Source: Gemmatimonadota bacterium (GTDB lineage: Bacteria > Gemmatimonadota > Gemmatimonadetes > Gemmatimonadales > GWC2-71-9). Taken from it: 64,000 nt of DNA. Below are positions 10,421 through 20,961 of this stretch, in pieces. The stretch is taken from contig QHUK01000009.1 of NCBI GenBank assembly GCA_003222085.1, forward strand, positions 1-64,000, read 5' to 3'. The notes below the pieces were generated by a model. It searched no databases. It was not told where the DNA came from and saw only the letters and a list, made by a program, of their open reading frames with translations. Each line of letters starts with the position of its first letter. Within the stretch, counting starts at the first letter, position 1. A program made the translations under genes and the position numbers.

Positions 10421-10735
10421 ATGACGAAGGCCGACCTGGTCGAAAAGGTCACCGCACAAATCGCTCGCACCGCCGGTCCCCTCATTTCCAAAAAGGACTG
10501 CGCGCGCGTGGTTGACTCCTTTCTCGACGCGGTCAAAGCGGCGCTGGCCGAGCAGCATAACATTGAGATTCGCGGATTTGGCACGTTCAAGATCCGCCAG
10601 CGCAAGACCCGCATGGCGCGCAACCCGCGTACCGGCGACCCGGTGGAAGTCGCCGCGCGACCGGTGCCTGTCTTCAAGCCCAGCAAGGAGTTGCGCGCCA
10701 TGGTGGCGGAAGCGAGCGAACGCGTCACACCCTGA
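10421..10735 (+). CDS. HU/IHF family DNA-binding protein
   Basis: Small dimeric nucleoid protein that bends DNA. The 104-residue product follows the HU fold: MTKADLVEKVT helix, IRGFGTFKIRQR strand, the RNPRTGDPVEVAARPVPVFKPSKELR arm and C-terminal helix. The ATG at 10421 is preceded by a purine-rich AAGGGGGATGG site and gives the standard HU N-terminus; longer upstream frames are not HU-like. It has its own near-consensus promoter and a hairpin terminator behind it, so it is a single-gene unit. HU versus IHF subunit cannot be settled from sequence alone. Confidence 0.94.
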   Translation: MTKADLVEKVTAQIARTAGPLISKKDCARVVDSFLDAVKAALAEQHNIEIRGFGTFKIRQRKTRMARNPRTGDPVEVAARPVPVFKPSKELRAMVAEASERVTP

Positions 10736-10761
10736 CGCGTCCCCGAGCCAAGGTCATCCTG

Positions 10762-10796
10762 GCGGCCCGGACTAAACGTCTGGGCCGCTTCGTTTT
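10762..10796 (+). terminator. Intrinsic terminator downstream of the HU gene
   Basis: A 10-bp stem GCGGCCCGGA / TCTGGGCCGC with one G-U pair and a 7-nt loop is followed by TTCGTTTT. This is the clearest stem-plus-U-tract terminator in the window; the hairpin repeats elsewhere lack such a tract. Confidence 0.75.
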
Positions 10797-10838
10797 GCGC
10801 GGGGTAGTAGTCACACCCTCACCCTCCCGGAGTCGTTC

Positions 10839-12626
10839 GTGCGCCGCTTGCTCGTGTTGCTCGTCGCCGTTCCGTTGTCCGCCCAAACCCCAGTCAAGTA
10901 CGAAGTTTCGATTCCGTCGCCTGCGGCGCGTCTGTTCCACGTGAGCGCCGATTTTCCGACGCGCGGCAAGGACACGTTGTACGTGTCGCTGCCCGCGTGG
11001 AGTCCCGGCAGTTACGAAATCCAGAACTACGCGCGCTACGTGCGCCACTTCGGCGCGAAGGGCGCCGCCGGTCAACCGCTGTTCTGGGATCGGTTCGACA
11101 AGGACACGTGGCGGGTCGTGACGGGCAAGGGCGATCGCGTGACCGCGGAGTTCGACTTTCTCGCCGACACCATCGATCTCTCGTCGGCGCGCATCGCGGG
11201 AGACTTCGGCCAGTTTCTCGGCACCAATCTCTTTCTTTACGAGGAAGGGCAGCTGGAGCGGCCGGCCGAGGTCCGATTCACCCTGCCCGCGGGCTGGCAG
11301 GTGACGACGGCGCTGCGGGGCGGCGGAAATGGGCCGTACAGCGCGCCGAGTTACCACGAGCTCGCCGACGCCGAGACCTTCGTGGGGAAGTACAGCCTCG
11401 ATTCGTTGCAGGTGGACGGCAAGTGGATCCGGATCGCCGTGTGGCCGGCCGACGCGTACACGAACGCGGTGCAGCGGAACATGCGGACCGCGGTCGAGAA
11501 GATCGCGAAGAGCGAGAACGCGCTGTTCGGCGGCCCCCCGTACGATCACTACACGGTGTTCTTCAACGTGATCCGCGAGCCGGTCAACTTTGGCGGCGGG
11601 TTGGAGCACAGCGCCTCTCAGTTCGACATCATACCCCAGGGCGCGTTTGCCGATGCGGCGGGTAACTTCGGCGACTTCATGGTGCCGCTGATGTCACACG
11701 AGTACTTCCACCTGTTCAACGTGAAGCGCATCCGGCCCGCGGAAATGTGGCCCTACGACTACCACGCCGAGCAATACACACCGTTGCTCTGGTGGTCGGA
11801 GGGTGTGACGGACTACTACGCCGATCTCACCAACATCCGTTCCGGTCTCTGGACACGGGAGCAGTTCCTCGACAATGCCGCGCAGGACATGCAACAAGTC
11901 GAGTCCGCCCCCGAGCCGTGGAGCGAAGAGGACGGCAGCGTGGCGACCTGGATCCACGAAGTCTTCGTGAACAGCTCGCAGCTCTATTACCCGAAGGGCG
12001 CGCTCACCGGGATGCTGCTCGACGTGGCGCTCCGCGACGCAACGGACAACCGCAAGAGCCTCGACGACGTCACGCGGGCGCTCTACACGCGTTTCTACCA
12101 GCGCCACAAGGGCTTCACGACCACCGACTTGCTCGGCTTGCTGCGCGAGGTCGGCATGCCGGACGTAGACGGCTTCTATCTTCGCTACATCAACGGGCGG
12201 GAAGCGCTCCCCTACGACAGCGTGTTTGCCAAGGCCGGTATCGCCGTCGTCCGGAAGACCCTGTCCAGCCCGTTCCTCGGCCTGAACGCCCAGCCCGGCG
12301 ACTCCGGCAAGCTCGTGGTGCAGGGCGTGGTGCCCGGGAGCGCCGCGGAGGCGGCGGGCCTCGAGCCCGGCGATGTGCTGCTCAAGGTCGGTGAGGTCGA
12401 GACCCGGCCCGACGAGGACTGGGGCGTGAAATTCCGCGAGCGGTACCGGGGCCAGGCGGGGGCGCCGCTCGCCATCGGCGTGACGCGCGGCGGTCGGGCG
12501 CTGAGTCTGAGCACGCAGGTGCGCGAGCGTACCGTGGTGTCGTTCACACTCACGCCCGCGTCGACCCCGAGCGCCAAACAGGCAAGGATCTGGCGCGGCC
12601 TAGCGACCGGTTCCACCGGCAACTGA
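10839..12626 (+). CDS. M61-family metallopeptidase with PDZ domain
   Basis: Secreted or periplasmic zinc aminopeptidase of the glycyl-aminopeptidase family. A short signal peptide (MRRLLVLLVAVPLSAQ) opens the 595-residue protein. The beta-rich N-terminal domain is followed by the gluzincin site: GGLEH at 253-257, HEYFH zinc motif at 287-291 and the third ligand E321 in WWSEGVTDYYADL. A PDZ domain (about 480-565; VVPGSAAEAAGLEPGDVLLKV) is near the C-terminus. Start is a GTG at the signal peptide. Substrate unknown. It stands alone between the HU terminator and the moa genes. Confidence 0.92.
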   Translation: MRRLLVLLVAVPLSAQTPVKYEVSIPSPAARLFHVSADFPTRGKDTLYVSLPAWSPGSYEIQNYARYVRHFGAKGAAGQPLFWDRFDKDTWRVVTGKGDRVTAEFDFLADTIDLSSARIAGDFGQFLGTNLFLYEEGQLERPAEVRFTLPAGWQVTTALRGGGNGPYSAPSYHELADAETFVGKYSLDSLQVDGKWIRIAVWPADAYTNAVQRNMRTAVEKIAKSENALFGGPPYDHYTVFFNVIREPVNFGGGLEHSASQFDIIPQGAFADAAGNFGDFMVPLMSHEYFHLFNVKRIRPAEMWPYDYHAEQYTPLLWWSEGVTDYYADLTNIRSGLWTREQFLDNAAQDMQQVESAPEPWSEEDGSVATWIHEVFVNSSQLYYPKGALTGMLLDVALRDATDNRKSLDDVTRALYTRFYQRHKGFTTTDLLGLLREVGMPDVDGFYLRYINGREALPYDSVFAKAGIAVVRKTLSSPFLGLNAQPGDSGKLVVQGVVPGSAAEAAGLEPGDVLLKVGEVETRPDEDWGVKFRERYRGQAGAPLAIGVTRGGRALSLSTQVRERTVVSFTLTPASTPSAKQARIWRGLATGSTGN

Positions 12627-12649
12627 AGGCGGCTATCTTGCCAACGGCC

Positions 12650-12913
12650 ATGGACACCGCGACGCCGGCCAGGGTGCGGGTGCTGTTTTTCGCCCGCTAC
12701 GCGGAGCTCGTCGGACGCTCCGAGGTCGCCGTGTCGCTGCCGCTCCCGGCCACGGTGGGGGATGTGGTGCGGCGCGTGCGCCAGGACTTTCCCGGCGCCC
12801 AGGCCCTGCCCGAGCGCCCTCTCGCGGCCGTGAACCTGAAGCAGGCCAAGCTCGAGGCGGGCGTGCAGGACGGAGATGAGGTAGCGCTGCTGCCGCCCAT
12901 TGCGGGCGGGTGA
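12650..12913 (+). CDS. moaD: Molybdopterin synthase sulfur-carrier subunit MoaD
   Basis: Ubiquitin-like sulfur carrier for molybdopterin synthesis. The 87-residue product has the RVLFFARYAELVGRSE opening and ends in the required Gly-Gly (PPIAGG), which is thiocarboxylated and inserts into MoaE. ATG 12650 is preferred over an upstream TTG at 12638. A TATCTT box at 12634-12639 ends 10 nt before this ATG and may be a -10 element. A run of three small hairpins separates it from moaE. Confidence 0.93.
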   Translation: MDTATPARVRVLFFARYAELVGRSEVAVSLPLPATVGDVVRRVRQDFPGAQALPERPLAAVNLKQAKLEAGVQDGDEVALLPPIAGG

Positions 12914-12915
12914 TT

Positions 12916-12991
12916 CCCAGGCTGAAGCCTGGGCCCGACCCGACACTGTCCTTAAGGACAGTGCCGTGTCGGGCACACCCTTCAGGGTGTG
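12916..12991 (+). repeat. Three consecutive tetraloop hairpins between moaD and moaE
   Basis: CCCAGGC-TGAA-GCCTGGG (12916-12933), CACTGTCC-TTAA-GGACAGTG (12944-12963, with an outer CCCGACAC/GTGTCGGG pair) and CACACCC-TTCA-GGGTGTG (12974-12991). All three are perfect stems of 7-8 bp with 4-nt loops, packed with almost no spacer. No U-tract follows any of them. Confidence 0.85.
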
Positions 12992-13007
12992 AACAACGAG
13001 GGGATCT

Positions 13008-13452
13008 ACGACGTACCTGACCCGGACTCCAATCTCTCTGGACGCCTTGGTTGCCGAGGTCGCCCAACCCGCGTGCGGCGGTACATGCCTGTTCCTGGGC
13101 ACCGTGCGCGATGGGCCCGACGAGCATGGGGTGACGGCGATCGAGTACTCGGCGTACGAAGCGATGGTGGACGCGGAGTTCGGACGGCTCCTGGCGGACG
13201 CGCGCGATCGTTGGCCCGAGGCGCGCATCGCCGTTCGACACCGGCTGGGCACGATCCCGGTCGGGGAGGCGAGCATCGCGATCGTCGCGGCGGCGCCGCA
13301 TCGAGCCCAGGCGTTCGAGGCCTGCCGCTACGTGATCGAAGGCGTGAAACAGCGGATCCCCGTGTGGAAGAAGGAGCTGCGGGTGGACGGGACCGAAGTG
13401 TGGGTCGACCCGTCCGGCCGTCCCACCGTCCGCCCGTCCGACCATCCGTCCC

Positions 13453-13460
<8 letters not shown>
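13008..13460 (+). CDS. moaE: Molybdopterin synthase catalytic subunit MoaE
   Basis: Transfers sulfur from MoaD to precursor Z. The core (GGTCLFLGTVRD, IEYSAYEAMVDAEF, RHRLGTIPVGEASI, VIEGVKQRIPVWKKE) is clearly MoaE. The start is uncertain: the conserved N-terminal strand reads TTYLTRTPISLDALVAEV, yet no ATG, GTG or TTG precedes it after the in-frame stop at 12990. The first canonical start, TTG 13047, would delete it. An ACG at 13008 or 13011 lies 4-7 nt behind a GAGGGG ribosome-binding site, and a CTG is at 13017. The last 16 or so residues (DPSGRPTVRPSDHPSHV) come from a period-8 repeat that runs to the moaA start. Confidence 0.88.
13409..13448 (+). repeat. Period-8 repeat at the 3' end of moaE
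   Basis: Five tandem octamers: CCCGTCCG, GCCGTCCC, ACCGTCCG, CCCGTCCG, ACCATCCG. A weaker complementary stretch (GGGTGGACGGG) lies upstream at 13381-13391. It shares the 13-mer GTCCGCCCGTCCG with the element in radA and encodes the MoaE tail; it ends 4 nt before the moaA ATG. Confidence 0.75.
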
Positions 13461-15427
<1,967 letters not shown>

Positions 15428-15428
<1 letters not shown>

Positions 15429-15497
15429 TCAGTCATCCGTGATCCGTCATCCGTTGCTTCCACCGTCTCCACGGACGACGGATGACGGATGACTGAC
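15428..15497. repeat. Heptamer hairpin element at the mdh/sdhB convergent junction, word GACGGAT
   Basis: The left arm 15428-15454 is ATCAGTC, ATCCGTG, ATCCGTC, ATCCGT(T). The right arm 15471-15497 is the complementary ACGGATG series. 24 of 27 positions pair around a 16-nt loop. It starts at the mdh stop codon and overlaps the last codons of sdhB. No U-rich tract follows on either strand. Confidence 0.88.
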
Positions 15498-16228
15498 GAC
15501 GGCCTTTAAGTAATCCCGATTCAGTCGTGCAATGAAGTCGATCGAAATCTCCTTCGGGCACGCCGCCATGCATTCGCCGTGGTTGCTGCACGCCCCGAAC
15601 CCCTCCGCGTCCATCTGCGCCACCATGCCGACGACGCGGGCGGCGCGCTCCGGCTGGCCCTGCGGCAGGAGCCCCAGATGGGACACCTTCGCCGCCACGA
15701 ACAGCATCGCCGACGCGTTGGGGCACGCGGCCACGCAGGCGCCGCACCCGATGCAGGCGGCGGCGTCCATTGCCAGGTCGGCGTCGGCCTTCGGAACCAG
15801 GAGCGAGTTCGCTTCCGGCGCGCTCCCGGTGCGCGCGGTGATGAACCCACCGGCCTGGATGATGCGGTCGAAGGCGCCGCGGTCCACCACGAGATCCTTG
15901 ATCACCGGGAAAGCCCGCGCCCGCCACGGCTCGATCCATAGCTCGGCCCCGTCCGGGAACGAGCGCATGTGCAGCTGGCACGTCGTGGTGGCGCGCCGCG
16001 GCCCGTGCGGGCGGCCGTTGATGACCATGCCGCACGCCCCGCAAATCCCCTCGCGGCAGTCGTGGTCGAATGCGATCGGATCATCCTGGCGCGCCAGCAG
16101 CTGCTGGTTCAACACGTCCAGCATCTCGAGGAACGACATGTCGGGACTCACGTCCGTCATGTCGTAGCGGACGAAGACTCCCGCGAGCTCCGGCCCCGGC
16201 TGCCGCCAGACGTGCAGCGTCACGCGCA

Positions 16229-16229
<1 letters not shown>
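15447..16229 (-). CDS. sdhB: Succinate dehydrogenase iron-sulfur subunit
   Basis: Carries electrons from SdhA flavin to the cytochrome b subunit. N-terminal [2Fe-2S] ligands are C58, C63, C66 (CREGICGAC) and C84. The C-terminal domain has [12 protein letters not shown] (C159, 162, 165, 169) and [15 protein letters not shown] (C214, 220, 224) for the [4Fe-4S] and [3Fe-4S] centres. The natural fold ends near residue 243 (LNRDYLKA); the last 17 residues ([17 protein letters not shown]) are translated from the hairpin repeat at the mdh junction. Its ATG touches the sdhA stop, so sdhC-sdhA-sdhB is one operon. Confidence 0.95.
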
Positions 16230-18142
<1,913 letters not shown>

Positions 18143-18144
18143 CG

Positions 18145-18840
18145 TCAGCGTAGCATGCCGGCGAGCACCGCCACCGGAATGGAGATGTACGCACCCGCGA
18201 TCAGCACCGCGATGGCCGCCGCGACGCCGCGGCGCCAGCCCCCGGTCGGCGGCCGGTTGAGCCCGAGGGTCTGCAGCGCGCTCCACGTGCCGTGGTAGAG
18301 GTGCAGCCCGAGCACGACCATCGCCGCGATGTAGGCGGCCGCCACGGGCCCCACCCGCAAGCTCGCCACGACGTTGTGATAGACATCGCCCGGCACGAAG
18401 CTCGGGTTCACGCGGCCGAACGTGAAATCGAGCAGGTGATAGATCACGTAGACGACGATGAGCACGCCGCCCCACCGCATCGTGCGAGCCGCGTATGTCG
18501 TCTCGACCGGCTCGAGCCGCCGATAGCTCACCGGACGGGCCCGCCAGCTGGCGCGCGTCGTCTCGATAGCCGCCCACATGTGGGCGAGCACCGCGACGAT
18601 CAGGACGACGCGGGCGATCCACAGGAGCCACCCGCGCCCGAAGAACGGGGCGCCGACCGTGCGCAGGCCCTCGGCGTAGGCGTCGAACGCGGCGGGCCCC
18701 TCGAAAATCTTCAGATTGCCGAGCAGGTGGGCGACCACGAACAAGAACAGGATCACGCCCGTGACGGCCATGACGGCCTTCTGGCCGACCAGGGATCGGG
18801 TAACGCCGGAGCGGGGTGCGACGGAAGGCTGGCTCGTCAT
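18145..18840 (-). CDS. sdhC: Succinate dehydrogenase cytochrome b558 subunit (type B)
   Basis: Single five-helix membrane anchor that binds two hemes b and the quinone, as in type-B complex II. The 231-residue product has helices near 20-40 ([21 protein letters not shown]), 70-90, 120-140, 165-185 and 205-228, with conserved histidines in [22 protein letters not shown] and LHLYHG suited to ligate two hemes. No sdhD is present, as expected for this type. ATG 18840 is favoured over an ATG 42 nt upstream because a promoter-like TATCAT lies 12 nt before it. First gene of the sdh operon. Confidence 0.92.
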   Translation of the reverse strand: MTSQPSVAPRSGVTRSLVGQKAVMAVTGVILFLFVVAHLLGNLKIFEGPAAFDAYAEGLRTVGAPFFGRGWLLWIARVVLIVAVLAHMWAAIETTRASWRARPVSYRRLEPVETTYAARTMRWGGVLIVVYVIYHLLDFTFGRVNPSFVPGDVYHNVVASLRVGPVAAAYIAAMVVLGLHLYHGTWSALQTLGLNRPPTGGWRRGVAAAIAVLIAGAYISIPVAVLAGMLR

Positions 18841-18852
18841 GGAAACGGTGTG

Positions 18853-18882
18853 ATGATACCCGCTTTCCCGCGGCTCAGGCAA
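18853..18882 (-). promoter_or_regulatory. Candidate promoter of the sdhCAB operon
   Basis: On the minus strand, TTGCCT (complement of 18877-18882), 18-nt spacer and TATCAT (complement of 18853-18858), 12 nt before the sdhC ATG. Divergent from panD, whose own possible -10 (TATCTT, 18902-18907) lies 16 nt before its ATG with an AGGAGG site between. Confidence 0.4.
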
Positions 18883-18923
18883 GGCGACGGCCGTTCCGTG
18901 CTATCTTTCCGGCAGGAGGCAAC

Positions 18924-19325
18924 ATGCTCTTGACGCTTTGCAAGTCAAAGCTCCACCGCGCGACGGTCACCCGGGCGGAGCTGCACTACGAAGGCAGCAT
19001 CACCATCGACAGCGAGCTGCTCGCGGCCGCAGGTGTCCTGCCGTTCGAGCGGGTCCAGGTGGTGGACATCGCCAACGGGGCGCGATTTGAGACGTACGCC
19101 ATCGCAGGCAGCGGGGCATCGCGCTCGGTGTGCGTGAACGGCGCGGCCGCGCGGCTCGTCCACGTCGGCGATCCGATCATCGTCATCAGCTACGCCCAGA
19201 TGACGCCCGACGAGGCAGCCCGTCACCGTCCGACGATCGTGCTGCTCAACGCCGACAACTCGATCCGCGAGACGCTCGCCGGCGACCCGAGCACGCCCAT
19301 CGAAGTGCTCTCGGAGTCGGCGTGA
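18924..19325 (+). CDS. panD: Aspartate 1-decarboxylase
   Basis: Pyruvoyl enzyme making beta-alanine for pantothenate and CoA. The 133-residue proenzyme has the self-cleavage site YEGSITID with G24-S25 at the same position as in the E. coli enzyme, the N-terminal LTLCKSKLHRATVT segment and NGARFETYAI with the catalytic tyrosine. ATG 18924 follows a perfect AGGAGG ribosome-binding site. GTGA overlap couples it to the following NADH dehydrogenase. Confidence 0.96.
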   Translation: MLLTLCKSKLHRATVTRAELHYEGSITIDSELLAAAGVLPFERVQVVDIANGARFETYAIAGSGASRSVCVNGAAARLVHVGDPIIVISYAQMTPDEAARHRPTIVLLNADNSIRETLAGDPSTPIEVLSESA

Positions 19326-20647
19326 CCGAGCCCGCCACCGCCACCGAGCCCCGCGCGGTGCTCCGCAACCAGGCGCCGGTCCCCTCACGCCCGGCGACCG
19401 GCCGCCCCACCGTCGTCATCGTGGGCGCGGGATTCGGGGGCCTGCGCGCCGCGCGCGCGCTGCGCAAGACCCCCGTCGACGTCGTGCTCGTCGATCGCCA
19501 CAATTACCATCTGTTCCAGCCGCTCCTCTACCAGGTCGCGACCGCCGGCCTCGAGCCCGAGCAGATCGCCCGGCCGGTACGCGCCATCCTGCGCCGCCAG
19601 TCCAACACCGAGTTCCGGATGACGGAGGTGACGGGCCTCGACCCGAGCGGGAAGCGCATCGTCACCACCGACGGGCCGATCGCCTATGACTACCTCATCC
19701 TGGCCGTGGGCGGCGAGACGAACTTCTTCGGCCTGGAGAGCGTGCCGCGGCACGGGTTTGGTCTCAAGGACATCCCGGAAGCGATCCGCATCCGCAATCA
19801 CGTGCTGCACGCCTTCGAGCGCGCCATGCTCGAAGCCGATCCCGAGCGCCGCCGGGCCGAGCTCACGTTCGTCGTGGTGGGCGGCGGCCCGACGGGCGTC
19901 GAGATGGCGGGAGCGCTCTCGGAGCTGATCCGGCTCGTCCTGGTGAAGGACTACCCGCGCCTCAACATCAAGGACGTGCGCGTGCTGCTCCTCGAGGCCA
20001 CCGACCGGCTGCTCGCGGCCATGCCCCCCCGGCTGCGGGAGGCCGGCGCCGAGACGCTGTGGCGCAAGCACGTAGAGGTTCGATTCGGGGCGACGGTCGC
20101 GGACTACGACGGTGCCCGGGTCTCCCTCAAGAGTGGTGAGGTGATCCCGGCGAGCACGCTCATCTGGGCGGCAGGCGTGAAAGCCGTGTCCCTCACGGGT
20201 CGGCTCGGATTGCCGACGGCGCAGCAGGGCCGGGTGGCGGTGGACCCGACCCTCGAAGTGCCGGGTCATCCGGGTATCTACGTGATCGGCGACGCGGCCT
20301 ACCTCGAAGTGGCCGGAGCCCCGCTGCCCATGATGGCCCCGGTCGCGATCCAGATGGCCGAGACCGCGGCCGAAAACATCCGGCGCCGCATCGCAGGCGA
20401 GCCCGCCGTGCAGTTCCGCTACCGCGACCCGGGGTCGCTCGCCACGATCGGGCGGAACGCGGCCGTCGCCTACATCCGCGGGATCGGGTTCACGGGATTC
20501 CCGGCGTGGGTGGTGTGGCTGGTCGTCCACATCATCCAGCTCATCGGGTTCCGCAACAAGCTGTTCGTGCTGCTGAACTGGGCGTGGGATTATTTCTTTT
20601 ACGAGCGCGCCGCGCGGCTCATTACAGAACTAGGGACTCGGGACTAG
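19322..20647 (+). CDS. ndh: Type II NADH dehydrogenase (NDH-2)
   Basis: Single-subunit, non-proton-pumping NADH:quinone oxidoreductase. Two dinucleotide folds are visible: FAD-binding VVIVGAGFGGLRAARAL at about 31-47 and NADH-binding VVVGGGPTGVEMAGALSEL near 180, plus the YVIGDAAY flavin motif. The C-terminal 50 residues (FPAWVVWLVVHIIQLIGF, then LLNWAWDYFFYERAARL) form the amphipathic/hydrophobic membrane anchor typical of NDH-2. The final residues (TELGTRD) and the stop come from a heptamer repeat. It offers a non-coupled route in parallel with the nuo complex further along. Confidence 0.94.
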   Translation: MTEPATATEPRAVLRNQAPVPSRPATGRPTVVIVGAGFGGLRAARALRKTPVDVVLVDRHNYHLFQPLLYQVATAGLEPEQIARPVRAILRRQSNTEFRMTEVTGLDPSGKRIVTTDGPIAYDYLILAVGGETNFFGLESVPRHGFGLKDIPEAIRIRNHVLHAFERAMLEADPERRRAELTFVVVGGGPTGVEMAGALSELIRLVLVKDYPRLNIKDVRVLLLEATDRLLAAMPPRLREAGAETLWRKHVEVRFGATVADYDGARVSLKSGEVIPASTLIWAAGVKAVSLTGRLGLPTAQQGRVAVDPTLEVPGHPGIYVIGDAAYLEVAGAPLPMMAPVAIQMAETAAENIRRRIAGEPAVQFRYRDPGSLATIGRNAAVAYIRGIGFTGFPAWVVWLVVHIIQLIGFRNKLFVLLNWAWDYFFYERAARLITELGTRD

Positions 20648-20702
20648 GGACTCGGGGCTCGGAGGCGGTTCCGAGTCCCCAGCCCCGAGCCCCGAGCCCC
20701 GG
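20628..20702. repeat. Heptamer hairpin element at the ndh/zinc-ribbon convergent junction, word GACTCGG
   Basis: The left part reads AACTAGG, GACTCGG, GACTAGG, GACTCGG, GGCTCGG (20628-20662) and the right CCGAGTC, CCCAGCC, CCGAGCC, CCGAGCC (20671-20698). The 28-nt arms match at 22 of 28 positions with an 8-nt loop. It supplies the last codons and stop of ndh on one strand and about 20 C-terminal codons of the convergent small gene on the other. Confidence 0.85.
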
Positions 20703-20922
20703 TCGCACGCACCCGCCGCACCACGCCGTCCCACCCGCACTCGAGACACCAGCGTCGTTGCAGCGCGGGCAGCAGGCGGTCCAAGAACCGGTTTCGGAGC
20801 GGCACCATCTCGATGCCACAGTGCGGACAGAGGGGACCCCGCGGCAGCAGCAGGTAGACCACCGCGGTGACGATCGCGACCCGCATCACCACGGTCACGA
20901 GCAGAACCAGCACGACCAGCAT
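20644..20922 (-). CDS. Small membrane-anchored zinc-ribbon protein, function unknown
   Basis: Not recognised as a named family. The 92-residue protein has one hydrophobic helix (about 2-26) followed by a zinc ribbon with two CxxC knuckles, C32/C35 (CPHCG) and C59/C62 (CLECGWDG), separated by a basic amphipathic stretch. The ATG is preceded by a good GAGGGA ribosome-binding site. It lies 39 nt after the histidine kinase stop on the same strand and is probably cotranscribed with it. The last 20 or so residues, rich in Gly, Arg and Pro, are translated from the hairpin repeat and overlap the ndh 3' end by 4 nt on the opposite strand. Confidence 0.7.
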   Translation of the reverse strand: MLVVLVLLVTVVMRVAIVTAVVYLLLPRGPLCPHCGIEMVPLRNRFLDRLLPALQRRWCLECGWDGVVRRVRATGARGSGLGTRNRLRAPSP

Positions 20923-20961
20923 ACTCCCTCATGATACTGTCGGGCCGCCCGGCCGGCCACT

